NCBI GenBank assembly: GCA_026014595.1
Contig: JAOZHY010000048.1
Span: 62,001-126,000, forward strand
Length of the DNA: 64,000 nucleotides
Direction of reading: 5' to 3'
From: Candidatus Bathyarchaeota archaeon
Lineage (GTDB): Archaea; Thermoproteota; Bathyarchaeia; Bathyarchaeales; Bathycorpusculaceae
The translations under genes were made by a program, and so were the position numbers. Each line of letters opens with the position of its first letter. Positions within the stretch are counted from its first letter, which is position 1. This document shows positions 9,637 to 18,557 of this stretch, in pieces. The notes below the pieces were generated by a model, which was given only the letters and a program-made list of their open reading frames with translations, had not been told where the DNA came from and searched no databases.

Positions 9637-10617
9637 ATGGAACTCGTCATCGAAACCAACAACCTGACCAAACGGTACGGCTCGCTAACCGCGGTGAACA
9701 AGCTTAACCTTAAGGTTCAGCGGGGCTCCATCCACGGGTTCCTCGGACCCAACGGCGCCGGAAAAACAACCACCATAAAAATCATAGTGGGGTTGCTGAG
9801 ACCTGACGAAGGCACCGTTAAAGTCCTCGGACACGAACTGCACGGAGGCAAAAACGAGGGTTTTCTCCAGTCTTTCCGCGAGCATGCTGACAGCAGACTG
9901 GGCATCGGCTACATGCCGGAGCTTCCAAAGTTTCCCAAGCACCTGAAGGGCTCTGAGCTGCTGGACATTTATGGGCGAATGTACGGCATGACCGAGCAGC
10001 AGCGGAAAGAGCAGATACCCAAACTCATCGAGATGGTGGGGCTCACAGGCAGGGAAAACGACCTCATCGGCAAATACAGCAAGGGCATGCAACAACGCAT
10101 AGGCATCGCGCAGGCACTGCTTAACAACCCGGAACTGGTCATTTTGGACGAGCCGAGCCTCGGTTTAGACCCTGTTGGCATGGTGGAAGTGCGCGAGCTG
10201 GTGAAGAACATCGCGAGGGAAGGTGTAACAGTCTTCGTTTCGTCGCACTTGCTGTTTGAGGTGGAGCAAGTCTGCACCGATGTCACAATCATTAACCGCG
10301 GCACAGCATTGGCTTCAGACACTCTTCAAAACGTTTCAGGCTTGCTCACAGGACCAGCCATGATTCATGTTGAAGTCACCCAAATGTCACAGAACATAAT
10401 CAAGGCTGTGAAGAGTCTACCGTTTGTTTCAAACGTGGTGCAGACAGGCAACACTCTGGTAATCCAAGTTACAACGCACGAAAATGTGCGCGCACAGGTG
10501 TCGCAAGCGATAACTCGAGCAGGAGGCATCATCGTGGACATGAGTCAGAAAACATCAAACCTTGAAGACGTGTTCCTTCAGCTCGTCAGCAAAGACCAGG
10601 AGGGGAAACCGCAATGA
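9637..10617 (+). CDS. ABC transporter ATP-binding subunit (ABC-2 export type)
   Basis: The 326 residues hold Walker A GPNGAGKTTT near 39-48, signature KYSKGMQQR, Walker B LVILDEPSLGLDP and the switch His in VSSHLLFEVEQV. The last 100 residues form a regulatory tail after the ATPase core, as in NatA/CcmA-type proteins. A TATA-like TTATAT at 9593-9598 suggests its own promoter, so it may be regulated apart from the preceding ABC pair. It overlaps the permease start by four bases. Confidence 0.93.
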   Translation: MELVIETNNLTKRYGSLTAVNKLNLKVQRGSIHGFLGPNGAGKTTTIKIIVGLLRPDEGTVKVLGHELHGGKNEGFLQSFREHADSRLGIGYMPELPKFPKHLKGSELLDIYGRMYGMTEQQRKEQIPKLIEMVGLTGRENDLIGKYSKGMQQRIGIAQALLNNPELVILDEPSLGLDPVGMVEVRELVKNIAREGVTVFVSSHLLFEVEQVCTDVTIINRGTALASDTLQNVSGLLTGPAMIHVEVTQMSQNIIKAVKSLPFVSNVVQTGNTLVIQVTTHENVRAQVSQAITRAGGIIVDMSQKTSNLEDVFLQLVSKDQEGKPQ

Positions 10618-11567
10618 CCGCAACAAATCAGGAGAGACCTCGACCCAGCTGGTTTACCCGTTTCTGGGCAGTCGTCCGCTACGAGATGCTGTGGAACATT
10701 CGGAAGAAGAAGTTCATCGCTATAGTCATAGCCGCGTTCGTCCTCGTCACCGTGGATTTAGCTTTGCCAGCTTTTTTCAACGTGAGCAAGAACCCTGCTT
10801 TCGCAGCGACATTCAGCGTCGGCAACCTAGTTTTCTTCCTTATCGCGCTGGTGACCGTGATGAACAGCATCTCAGGCGAGTTTGAAAGCGGCACAATAGT
10901 TCCGTTGCTTACGAAACCCGTTTCCAGAACAATGGTTTTCCTGGCGAAGGTATTTGCAGCGTTCGTTATCATCCTCGTGACGTACACGGTGCTTTTTATC
11001 TACTCAACCGTCGGCGGGATAGTGGTGTATGGGCCTCAAGACAATCTGCAACTTGTGCCGCTTGCGCTGCTAGGCAACGTCATCAGCACTTTTGTTTGGG
11101 TGGCGATAATTTTAGCCATCGGTTCCATTTCAAAAAGCTCCTTGTTCGCGGCGCTCGGCGGCTTAGTCTTGTTTATCGCCTTTGTTTTCGCTGGTTCCAT
11201 CATAGCGAGCGTTTCAAACGAGGCAGGAGCGCTAAACTATGTGCCAGGAGTCGGCGCAACAGGAGTATTGAATGTGGCTCAGAGAAGCCAAAATATCACG
11301 ATTCAGAACATAACAGTGTCAATGAATTCGGTGTCAACGGGAACAGACAACATCGGCACCAACTTGGTCAACTACGCCCGTTACCCGTCAGCAACCGTAA
11401 ACATTACGCGGACAGACGTGTTTTCTACGCCGCCAAAAGTTATCCAGCTTTACACGGAGTCCATCGGGTTCATCGTGTTGCGGTCCATAGCTGTGGCGTT
11501 TGCCTATATTCTCGTGTTCCTGTTCGTGGCGTGGTTCGCCTTCAAGCGGGCGCAGATATTCGAATAA
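10614..11567 (+). CDS. ABC-2 permease of the NosY/YhaP type
   Basis: The 317-residue membrane protein follows the typical ABC-2 layout: a cytoplasmic N-terminus (WAVVRYEMLWNIRKKKF), six hydrophobic segments, and the characteristic loop SGEFESGTIVPLLTKPVSR before TM3. A large extracytoplasmic loop (about residues 205-275, Asn/Thr-rich) separates the last two helices. It is translationally coupled to the ATPase upstream. The cargo is unknown. Confidence 0.9.
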   Translation: MTATNQERPRPSWFTRFWAVVRYEMLWNIRKKKFIAIVIAAFVLVTVDLALPAFFNVSKNPAFAATFSVGNLVFFLIALVTVMNSISGEFESGTIVPLLTKPVSRTMVFLAKVFAAFVIILVTYTVLFIYSTVGGIVVYGPQDNLQLVPLALLGNVISTFVWVAIILAIGSISKSSLFAALGGLVLFIAFVFAGSIIASVSNEAGALNYVPGVGATGVLNVAQRSQNITIQNITVSMNSVSTGTDNIGTNLVNYARYPSATVNITRTDVFSTPPKVIQLYTESIGFIVLRSIAVAFAYILVFLFVAWFAFKRAQIFE

Positions 11568-11698
11568 CCCTTTCCCCTTTATTTTAAGCCATTGAACCAA
11601 AACGCTAACGCTCATTAACGAGGCTCTTCAACTGCCCCATGTCAGTCCAGCGCTAGGTACCCCGTCCAACAGTTTTGTGACTTGCCACTCAAAAGATT

Positions 11699-12400
11699 TT
11701 ACTCTTTATGAACCTGCTCCACCTCTTCTGCTTCGGGGTAGTGGCTGCTGTCGCAGAAAGGCTTGTTAGCCGACTTGCCGCAGCGGCAAAGGGTAACGCG
11801 GTTGCGCACCCTGTAGGTTTTGCCGTCAGCCGATTCAACTGGGATGCCGCCACGCACCCAAATCGGTCCACTCACGCCCATCGCGGGGTCTTCAATCAGC
11901 CCGATGGATTTCTCCAAACTCGCTTCAATAATCTTATTGGCTTCTTTATCTTTGACGACGAGGCGCCCAGAGGGGCAGTCGCAGGCTTCCTCCACGGCAA
12001 TACGCTTGGCTTCTGGGTCATCTGATTTGGGCACCAAGTTCCAGATTCCGCCTGCTCTGTGGCAGAAACGCGCCGAAGCGCACAATTCCTCGATGTCGGT
12101 CAGCTCCAATGCGGGACCGTTAATGTGCTTGGGGTTGTCTATGTATTCTTCCGGGCTGGCTGTTTCAGTGCCGTCGAAGCCAACTTTGGAGTGTGTGCCG
12201 TCGCAGAACGGCTTAGTTTTTGATTGACCACAGCGGCACAAGGCGCAAGTTCGCGGTGGGTACTCGGTGCCTCTGCGCCAATCCACCGGAGTTCCCTCGG
12301 CGTCCGTGATGATTGTTTGTTCTGAGATTGGGATTCCGTCGGGGATGAGGTAGGGTCCGTTTTTGGTGACCTTGATTTTAGGCACGTTTTTGTTTTCCAT
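11699..12400 (-). CDS. double CDGSH iron-sulfur domain protein
   Basis: CDGSH domains bind a redox-active 2Fe-2S cluster through three Cys and one His (mitoNEET family). The 233-residue product has two: CRCGQSKTKPFCDGTH at residues 55-70 and CRCGKSANKPFCDSSH near 205-220. Between them, CASARFCHRAGG and EEACDCPSGRLV look like a divergent ferredoxin-like segment seen in long prokaryotic CDGSH proteins. The role is probably iron-sulfur or electron handling in the cytoplasm; no partner gene is adjacent. The gene is convergent with the preceding ABC operon. Confidence 0.92.
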   Translation of the reverse strand: MENKNVPKIKVTKNGPYLIPDGIPISEQTIITDAEGTPVDWRRGTEYPPRTCALCRCGQSKTKPFCDGTHSKVGFDGTETASPEEYIDNPKHINGPALELTDIEELCASARFCHRAGGIWNLVPKSDDPEAKRIAVEEACDCPSGRLVVKDKEANKIIEASLEKSIGLIEDPAMGVSGPIWVRGGIPVESADGKTYRVRNRVTLCRCGKSANKPFCDSSHYPEAEEVEQVHKE

Positions 12401-12666
12401 GGCTGGTGCTTCCTGTTTCGGTCACTGCATAGTACGCTTGGGCATTTATAGCATTACTTGTTTATAGTTAGATGATCTGGTTCTCTATGCTATTGTCTTG
12501 GGTGAGTTATTTTTTATGAATGTTTGGTTAAATTTATGTTTTATGTTTATACGTCAAGCATTATCAGAATTTAATGAAAATTATTGCAGGTTTTCATAAA
12601 AATTATGAACATTTCTCCACTAGGCTTATATTGCTCGGGCATATTGAGATGTCAAACGGTGAGAAA

Positions 12667-12735
12667 ATGAAAAAAGAAATAGGTAAAAAATCAAAACCCG
12701 CGAAAACGGAAGTCTCCTATTTCGCTCATGTCTAA
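12667..12735 (+). CDS. putative 22-residue basic leader-like peptide
   Basis: The ATG ORF encodes MKKEIGKKSKPAKTEVSYFA plus two residues. It is hydrophilic and Lys-rich, and ends 21 bases before the next small ORF. It is preceded by a purine-rich GGTGAGAAA. It might be a leader peptide or the first gene of a two-micropeptide operon. Coding is uncertain because of its length. Confidence 0.35.
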   Translation: MKKEIGKKSKPAKTEVSYFAHV

Positions 12736-12756
12736 ACAGGGCAGGAGGTGAAAGGC

Positions 12757-12870
12757 ATGTTTGATTACATGACGCTGGTGTGGATTGGGTTAGGCGGAGC
12801 GTCTTTAGCGTTTGCATTCGTTGACTATGCCTATTCCTACAAGAAGAAAGTAAAGACCGAATCATGCTGA
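12757..12870 (+). CDS. 37-residue single-span membrane micropeptide
   Basis: The ATG is preceded at good distance by a strong Shine-Dalgarno AGGAGGTGAAAG (12743-12754), which is the main reason to call it. It encodes one hydrophobic helix (VWIGLGGASLAFAFVDYAY) followed by a basic tail (KKKVK) and a C-terminal Cys. The topology is probably N-out, C-in. It forms a pair with the tiny ORF 21 bases upstream. No family is recognised. Such peptides are often small subunits or regulators of membrane complexes, but no such complex is adjacent. Confidence 0.6.
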   Translation: MFDYMTLVWIGLGGASLAFAFVDYAYSYKKKVKTESC

Positions 12871-13050
12871 TGCCAATGTTTCTGGTCTGTGTTGACGCCA
12901 TGACGTGTGATGTTGGGTTTTGCTGCGGTGTTCGTTTGTGTTCAGAAGTTCACATAACATTTATATCGCAAGTCGTCAGATTCAATTCAAAGATGCACCC
13001 AGCATTGTGGAAACATGACAAACTTCATCAGCAAACCCTGGTGAAATGAA

Positions 13051-13245
13051 ATGTACCGCACAATCATCATAGACTGCCAAACCAAAAAACCAAACTTCTC
13101 ATGCGAGGACTGCATCGCCTACAAAACATGCAAAATCCACGATAAAACCGTCCAAGCCAAGAAAACAGCCAAAAACGCTAAACTGCAATTACTAATAGAC
13201 GACGGCGTAGTCTCAGCTAAACACGCGGCGAAACGCAGCACCTGA
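13051..13245 (+). CDS. small Cys-containing protein, unknown
   Basis: The 64-residue protein has four Cys (residues 9, 18, 21, 27) in the pattern C-x8-C-x2-C-x5-C, which could bind zinc or an iron-sulfur cluster. A Lys/Ala-rich basic helix follows (about 34-60). GGTGAA precedes the ATG by seven bases. It is a single gene in a divergent region; a nucleic-acid-binding role is only a guess from the charge. Confidence 0.6.
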   Translation: MYRTIIIDCQTKKPNFSCEDCIAYKTCKIHDKTVQAKKTAKNAKLQLLIDDGVVSAKHAAKRST

Positions 13246-13256
13246 ACTGGCAGCAG

Positions 13257-13592
13257 TCAGACGTTTAATTGCTTCGCCAACTGCTCAAAAAACAACTCAA
13301 TCCTATCTCGCGTTCGTCCAAAATCAACCACAGAAGTAATCGTTGTAACCGGCGTCTCAGCAGCCACCGAAAGCCTCGTAGTTTTCTCATCCACCTGAAC
13401 CGCGTCGATAAAAAGCACCGAACCGTAAGAAATGAAACTTCCCTTCGTCTTCGCCTTAGCGTGATGATTCACTTCATCGTTCTCTTCCAGACTCCACTCT
13501 AAGCTCGCAAGCGCCTTCGGGACAGCTTCCCAAACCTTGCTCAACGGATAATCTATTTCCACCGTTTCCTTCTCTTTCCGCAGATAAGCCAT
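13257..13592 (-). CDS. small SRPBCC/DUF-like cytosolic protein
   Basis: The 111 residues are predicted alpha/beta with alternating strands (ETVEIDYPLSKVWEAVPKAL opening, TTRLSVAAETPV middle) and a final helix (RIELFFEQLAKQL). The opening strand-helix pattern resembles START/SRPBCC-type folds, in which the helix closes a ligand pocket. It could equally be a DUF of unknown fold. No catalytic residues are obvious. It converges with the Cys-containing small gene. Confidence 0.55.
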   Translation of the reverse strand: MAYLRKEKETVEIDYPLSKVWEAVPKALASLEWSLEENDEVNHHAKAKTKGSFISYGSVLFIDAVQVDEKTTRLSVAAETPVTTITSVVDFGRTRDRIELFFEQLAKQLNV

Positions 13593-13670
13593 CCTTCATC
13601 ACTCTCTGCTCTTAACGCCTCGCTTCTTAAAGTTGTTCGCCCTGCAAAACCCAGAAAACCGCATTCACTA

Positions 13671-14213
13671 TTAAGGGATTCCGTACCCTCCAGTAACTGG
13701 GTCCCTAAATACTGGTGCCTGAGGCGGAACGAAAGTAAACACGGCGAAGGCTATCCCCAGCGCAACTAAAGCGGCGAGGGAAATCCAAGCCAGCTTTTCC
13801 GAGAGCCTCCTGTACGTGAGCAGCCTATAGCTTGCCAACTGCCCGATTATGACGGCAACGACAAAACTGGCAATGTCCACGGCGAGGATGCTTTCCCCAG
13901 TGACCGCAGTGTAAGAGTAAAACACGACTGGAATAATCAGCACCATCAGGTAAACACCAACGGTTTTGGCGAAGAAAAAGTTGGTAACGGTCTTCTTCAA
14001 CGGCACTAACTCGACGAGCAGAAACAGCAGTGCGGGCCAATAAGCCAGTTTCAGATGCTCCCAGACACTTTCATTCACGGCTGAGAACACTCCGACAACA
14101 GGCTGGCTGCTGGACCACTCAAACGTGAAGTGGAGCACGCTTCCGAGGATGATGATGAAGACTATGCCAAATAGTTCGTATATCAGCGCTAACCGGTTTC
14201 TGATTTGCCTCAT
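13671..14213 (-). CDS. DUF6512-like polytopic membrane protein
   Basis: The product has about 180 residues with five or six hydrophobic helices and a polar motif FSAVNESVWEHLKLAYWPAL between helices, characteristic of a small uncharacterised integral-membrane family. I chose the ATG at 14213 because it follows the upstream gene's stop by four bases. A longer version starting at 14270 would overlap that gene. It forms an operon with the TspO-like gene. Function unknown. Confidence 0.75.
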   Translation of the reverse strand: MRQIRNRLALIYELFGIVFIIILGSVLHFTFEWSSSQPVVGVFSAVNESVWEHLKLAYWPALLFLLVELVPLKKTVTNFFFAKTVGVYLMVLIIPVVFYSYTAVTGESILAVDIASFVVAVIIGQLASYRLLTYRRLSEKLAWISLAALVALGIAFAVFTFVPPQAPVFRDPVTGGYGIP

Positions 14214-14217
14214 AACT

Positions 14218-15003
14218 TCACGTCTTTCTGCGCCTAAACCTAACAGCCACGATTGTAGCAGCCAACGCAACCGCGATTACGGCTATACCCACTTCCGCCG
14301 TCGTAACGATGTTCTGGCTCGCACTCTGCTTCACCGCGATGCCTGCCAGCGCCCAAATGACCACGAGGCTGTAGGCAATATCTCTTCGCGTGAACGTCAC
14401 CAGCAAAGTAATTATCAACGCGACGATTATTATGGCGACAGCCCATGTTTCAGCGCTTAAACCGAACCCATCCCAGTTCACCGCAACCAAGGCGGCTGCA
14501 ACGTTGGCGATGGCTGCAATGGTTATCCAGCCTAAATAAACGCTGAACGGCAAATGCACAGCCAACCGCTCTCGAGTTGGAACGCCTGACGTGCCGATGT
14601 TTAAGCGCAGGTAAATGGCGATTAAAGTTGCCAGAAGCGCAAACATCAACGCCACCGACACGGTGATGTACTCGTACTGCCAGAGGAAAAGCCACACCAC
14701 GTTGAAAACGCTGCTTAAGACAAACAACACGCCTATCTTTTTTTGAAACGGCTTCTGCTGTTGGTTGGGAAGCGCTTGAAAAATAACGAAGGCTGCCAGC
14801 AACGCGTAGATTAAGCCCCATATGCTGAAGACGTAGCCTGCAGGCGTAATCAAAGTCGGGTACGCATCGGAGATTTCAGCTGTATTTTTTCCGTTAAGCA
14901 CCGTGGTGCTTCCAGCTAAACTGTTCACCGCGATGACCGAGATGAAAGCGGCAATGTTGCCCCATCGCAGATAAGGCACTGCATCGGCTTTTTTCAAAAA
15001 CAA
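14218..15003 (-). CDS. TspO/MBR-related membrane protein
   Basis: The 261-residue polytopic protein shows the fingerprint of the tryptophan-rich sensory protein family: ITPAGYVFSIWGLIYALL in the N-terminal third, then VFNVVWLFLWQYEYITVS, and PFSVYLGWITIAAIAN. TspO proteins bind tetrapyrroles or sterol-like ligands in membranes. This is the longer, eight-or-so-helix variant with extra C-terminal helices. It is the first gene of a two-gene operon with the DUF6512-like protein. Confidence 0.8.
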   Translation of the reverse strand: MFLKKADAVPYLRWGNIAAFISVIAVNSLAGSTTVLNGKNTAEISDAYPTLITPAGYVFSIWGLIYALLAAFVIFQALPNQQQKPFQKKIGVLFVLSSVFNVVWLFLWQYEYITVSVALMFALLATLIAIYLRLNIGTSGVPTRERLAVHLPFSVYLGWITIAAIANVAAALVAVNWDGFGLSAETWAVAIIIVALIITLLVTFTRRDIAYSLVVIWALAGIAVKQSASQNIVTTAEVGIAVIAVALAATIVAVRFRRRKT

Positions 15004-15064
15004 AAACCTCCACTTCTCATTTTTCTCTTCAAGTCGTATATAAGATTGGTGCCGCCTTGACAGG

Positions 15065-16153
15065 TCAAGCCGGAGTGAGGATAAGCGGAGCGGCGTTTGC
15101 TTTGGAGCGGACTTCCAGAATGTTTCGGAGCCCTAACACCTGCACCATTACATAACCTATCAGGAGGGGAATCCAGTAGGTCACGCTTCTCAAAGCCACA
15201 ACGGCGACGCCGCTTGTAGCCTCGGGAATTCCGTAAAAGTAGAAAACAGCCACTAAAATTATATCGAGGGAGCCAACTGAGAAGCCTCCTGTAGAGGCTT
15301 GAACGGCTGTTGAGATGAAGAACACCAGTATGAAGAATTCGAAGCTCAAGTTTCGGAATCCCAGCGCCACAAACACCAGCAAGTAGACTGCGAGAGAAAG
15401 CAAGAAAGAAAGCAGCTGGAAAACAAGAGGCTTCAGGAGATATTTGGGGTTTTGTCGAAAAATCTGGAAACTCTGATAAAACACCGCCAATGACAACTTG
15501 GCTTTTTCAGCCGCAGAATCTGAGCTGAATCTTTTCACTCTCAGGGCTCTCATTATCCTAATTCCTCCAGACACGAGAACTTCTGCAGCCCGCTCTCTAA
15601 GAGCCAAGAACAACAAGACTACAAGGTAGACTAATGCACCTATAAGGACAGTAATTAGGAAGCCTGAGACAAGTGTGGGAACATTACCCATCAGCATGAC
15701 GACTGTAACGCTGGTAAACAGACCTGTGGTGACGATGAAATATTCGACTATGCGGTTGGTTACGGCTGAAGCTGCGATGGCGCCCGCGTCCCCTTCGGTT
15801 TCGTTGCGCACCAAGTACAGCCGCGTGAGTTCGCTGCCAACCGTCTGGGATGGAATGACTAGGTCAACGAAGTAGCCGATCCAGAAAATCACGAACGCTT
15901 TTTTCATGCTGAGGTTTACTGAGAGAGTTTGCAGTATTGTTTTCCATGATGCTGTCCAACACAACAGGGCAAGCAGCAAAGTGCAGATTGCAAATGCATA
16001 GAACAGCAAGTACTTTGTCGTGTTAATTTTTTCTATGACAGAAACCAATTGACCGATTCCCACGAAAAAGTACAGGTAAAAGCCAAACGCAATCAACCCT
16101 GCTATCATGAAGAAAATAGATTTGCGAGCTGAGAGATAATTAGCCGACGACAA
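15065..16153 (-). CDS. flippase-like (UPF0104/LPG-synthase TM) protein, copy 1
   Basis: The 362-residue integral membrane protein has about eight helices and the family patterns GYFVDLVIPSQTVGSELTRLYLV and STGGFSVGSLDI. Relatives (YbhN, AglD-type, the MprF N-terminal domain) move or modify lipid-linked groups, often with glycosyltransferases. Two more members lie at 23840-24937 and 30216-31316. It reads alone, with an AT-rich TTATTTAACTTTTAG promoter-like stretch upstream near 16190. Substrate unknown. Confidence 0.85.
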   Translation of the reverse strand: MSSANYLSARKSIFFMIAGLIAFGFYLYFFVGIGQLVSVIEKINTTKYLLFYAFAICTLLLALLCWTASWKTILQTLSVNLSMKKAFVIFWIGYFVDLVIPSQTVGSELTRLYLVRNETEGDAGAIAASAVTNRIVEYFIVTTGLFTSVTVVMLMGNVPTLVSGFLITVLIGALVYLVVLLFLALRERAAEVLVSGGIRIMRALRVKRFSSDSAAEKAKLSLAVFYQSFQIFRQNPKYLLKPLVFQLLSFLLSLAVYLLVFVALGFRNLSFEFFILVFFISTAVQASTGGFSVGSLDIILVAVFYFYGIPEATSGVAVVALRSVTYWIPLLIGYVMVQVLGLRNILEVRSKANAAPLILTPA

Positions 16154-16396
16154 TTCTGGTCCTTGCCACTTTTAGTCCCTGTCCTGTAGTTATTTAACTT
16201 TTAGCGTGACGACGAGTTAACAGGTTTACTAGATAGAGTGAAGTGCCCGCTGCTAACCGAAGGCGACTCAATAACATTGTTCGTTGCGGAACCGGCAAGG
16301 CTGATCGTTATTAGAGGGAAAGCCTCAAGGAGAAGAAATCATCCTTAGGGGCTCATTCGTTTACTAGAATGATGAGCTGAGACTGAAGCGATTGAG

Positions 16397-16481
16397 TGCA
16401 GAGGGTGGGATTCGAACCCACGAACCCCTACAGGATAGGCTCCTGAAGCCTACGCCTTTGACCTGGCTCGGCGACCTCTGC
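16397..16481 (-). tRNA. tRNA-Leu (CAG)
   Basis: On the minus strand GCAGAGG pairs with CCTCTGC, with discriminator A. The anticodon loop TTCAGGA between TAGGC and GCCTA gives CAG. A long class II variable arm is followed by the T-arm GTGGG-TTCGAAT-CCCAC. There is no intron, and CCA is not encoded. Confidence 0.95.
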
Positions 16482-16529
16482 GCTGAAACATCATTCGCAG
16501 TCGTTGAAAATAACTCTTACTGAATAAAT

Positions 16530-16617
16530 ACGTTACCGCGAACCCAGCATGTAACTGCAACTGCGTTGCGCCTCTCTATTTAGAGGAAAGGTGGTCTACT
16601 CGTTGAGCTATCTGCGC
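16530..16617 (-). other. tRNA-like 5' half with downstream hairpins; relic or unusual tRNA
   Basis: Beginning at 16617 the minus strand reads GCGCAGA-TA-GCTC, then a D-loop-like AACGAGTAGA. This has the right spacing for the acceptor and D-arm of a tRNA, but the D-stem has a mismatch and the D-loop lacks GG. It continues into CCTCTAAATAGAG and a strong hairpin GCAAC-GCA-GTTGC, then a T-loop-like GGTTCGCG. I find no 3' acceptor strand able to pair with GCGCAGA nearby. It is most likely a decayed tRNA next to tRNA-Leu. Confidence 0.3.
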
Positions 16618-16710
16618 TGTCCCCGACTCCTTTAAATAAGGAATTATAAACTGTTCAGAGCTAAAGGTTTAAGAGTTACGTTTCGGCTTTATCTGCGTCA
16701 GGTGTAAAGT

Positions 16711-16872
16711 ATGCCAACTCACGGTTCACTGTCCAAAGCGGGAAAAGTTCGAGGGCAAACCCCAAAAATTCAGGCTCAGGAAAAAACCAAGCCCAACCCG
16801 AAATTCCGAAGCAGAAGAAACTACGAGAAACGCGTGGTTCTGCAGCGGAAAGCTGGGCAAAACTGGATGTAG
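16711..16872 (+). CDS. rps30e: 30S ribosomal protein S30e
   Basis: The ORF is 53 codons, with ATG after AGGTG. The sequence [20 protein letters not shown] is the signature of eukaryotic/archaeal S30e (FAU C-terminal part), followed by the expected basic stretch [15 protein letters not shown]. In archaea this protein is known from TACK-type lineages, which is part of the taxonomic argument. It sits 41 bases upstream of elp3 and may share its transcript. Confidence 0.93.
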   Translation: MPTHGSLSKAGKVRGQTPKIQAQEKTKPNPKFRSRRNYEKRVVLQRKAGQNWM

Positions 16873-16913
16873 CCACTAACCCTTTTCTAAGGGCCAAACC
16901 AGTTTCTCCGTCA

Positions 16914-18557
16914 GTGCAGTTTATCTATCACTTCTCAGAAAACTTTTTAATACGGTACACCACGTTGAACGCGGAAACACCAGCCAGAGAAATCATCAAA
17001 GCCCTAATGCTTTTGCCATCGCCCACGCATGACGATGTGAACCGCGCAAAAAACCAGGTCGCAGCCAAACACCAACTCAGCCGCATACCCTCCAACGCTG
17101 AGATAATAGCCGCCATGAGCGCAAGAGAAAGACGCCGCTTGCTGCCGCTTCTGCGCAGAAAAACCACCCGCACCATCTCCGGCGTAACCGTGGTAGCCGT
17201 TATGACTAAGCCGCAGCCTTGTCCACAAGACGAACCGTGCGCTTACTGTCCTGGTGGTCCAAAACTTGGGGTCCCGCAAAGCTACACTGGTCATGAGCCT
17301 GCTGCCATGCGTGGAGCCCAGAACAATTACGACCCTTACCTACAGGTGCAAAGTCGCATCGCCCAGCTCACGGCAATTGGGCATCGCGTGGACAAGGTGG
17401 AACTCATTGTGATGGGAGGAACATTTCCTGCCACGCCGCTTGAGTATCAAACGTGGTTCATCCAGCGTTGCCTAGACACCGTGACAAGCAGGGACTCCGC
17501 CAGTTTGGAAGAGGCAAAGGCGAACGCGGAAACCAGCCGCGTCTGCAACGTGGGCATAACTGTGGAAACTCGTCCAGACTGGTGCAGGCAACCGCATGTT
17601 GACGCCATGCTCAGCATGGGTGTGACTCGCGTGGAACTTGGCGTCCAAAACCCTGATGATGCAATTTACCGTTTGGTGGGCAGAACGCACACGGTTGCAG
17701 ATGTCGCTGAAGCCACGCGCATTGCCAAGGATGCAGGGTTGAAAATCGTTTATCACCTTATGCCTGGAATGCCTGGCTCGAATCCTGAGGCAGATTTGGC
17801 GGCTTTCAAACGGGTTTTTGTAGATTCCGCGTTCAAGCCTGATATGGTGAAGATTTATCCATGCCTTGTCATAGCTGGCACGAAGGCATATGACTGGTAC
17901 CGTGAAGGCGTTTACAAGCCATACTCAACTGAGGAGGCAGTGGCGCTTATCGCTGAAGTCAAGAAAGCGCTTCCACCGTGGGTGCGCATTATGCGTGTGC
18001 AGCGAGATATTCCGGCTGGACTGATTGTGGCTGGTGTGGACAAGAGTAACCTGCGTCAGCTTGTTCAGCGTCGGTTGGCGGAGCAGGGCGAAAGGTGCCG
18101 TTGCATCAGATGCCGAGAAGTTGGGCATCGGTTGGTGGTTGACGGTGTAAAGCCTGATTTGGAGAACGTGCAGGTTTTGACTACTCGTTATCAGGCGTCT
18201 GAAGGTGAAGAAGTTTTTATTTCGGCTGAAGACACGGCGAACGACGTGCTAATTGGATATTTACGTTTGCGTGTTCCCTCAGCCAAAGCGCACAGAGCGG
18301 AAATCGCTGCAGTGCCATCTGCCATAGTGCGTGAACTTCATGTTTACGGTCCTTTGGTGCCTGTTGGCACGCGCTCAGCCAAAGCGTGGCAGCATAAAGG
18401 CTATGGCGCTGTTCTGCTTGGCGAAGCGGAACGTTTGGCACGTGAAGAGTATGGTTTGAGGAAGCTTTTGGTTATCAGCGCGTTGGGCACGAAGCAGTAT
18501 TACATGCGGTTCGGTTACAGACGGGATGGAGTGTACGTCTCAAAAATGCTGCATTGA
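16914..18557 (+). CDS. elp3: Elp3 tRNA uridine-34 modification enzyme
   Basis: Elp3 builds the cm5 group on wobble uridine using S-adenosylmethionine and acetyl-CoA. In 547 residues, an N-terminal Elp3-specific helical region leads into a radical-SAM core with the cluster ligands in PCPQDEPCAYCPGG. The motif IVMGGTFPATPLEYQ follows, and a C-terminal GNAT acetyltransferase ends with GYGAVLLGEAERLAREEYG. Length and order match stand-alone archaeal Elp3. The start is GTG; an ATG option is lacking nearby. Confidence 0.96.
   Translation: MQFIYHFSENFLIRYTTLNAETPAREIIKALMLLPSPTHDDVNRAKNQVAAKHQLSRIPSNAEIIAAMSARERRRLLPLLRRKTTRTISGVTVVAVMTKPQPCPQDEPCAYCPGGPKLGVPQSYTGHEPAAMRGAQNNYDPYLQVQSRIAQLTAIGHRVDKVELIVMGGTFPATPLEYQTWFIQRCLDTVTSRDSASLEEAKANAETSRVCNVGITVETRPDWCRQPHVDAMLSMGVTRVELGVQNPDDAIYRLVGRTHTVADVAEATRIAKDAGLKIVYHLMPGMPGSNPEADLAAFKRVFVDSAFKPDMVKIYPCLVIAGTKAYDWYREGVYKPYSTEEAVALIAEVKKALPPWVRIMRVQRDIPAGLIVAGVDKSNLRQLVQRRLAEQGERCRCIRCREVGHRLVVDGVKPDLENVQVLTTRYQASEGEEVFISAEDTANDVLIGYLRLRVPSAKAHRAEIAAVPSAIVRELHVYGPLVPVGTRSAKAWQHKGYGAVLLGEAERLAREEYGLRKLLVISALGTKQYYMRFGYRRDGVYVSKMLH

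Noticed and set aside
16579-16590. CTCTAAA loop that matches a pyrrolysine tRNA anticodon loop
   Set aside because: No paired anticodon stem flanks it; the sequence folds instead as CTCT-AAAT-AGAG, and acceptor pairing is absent.
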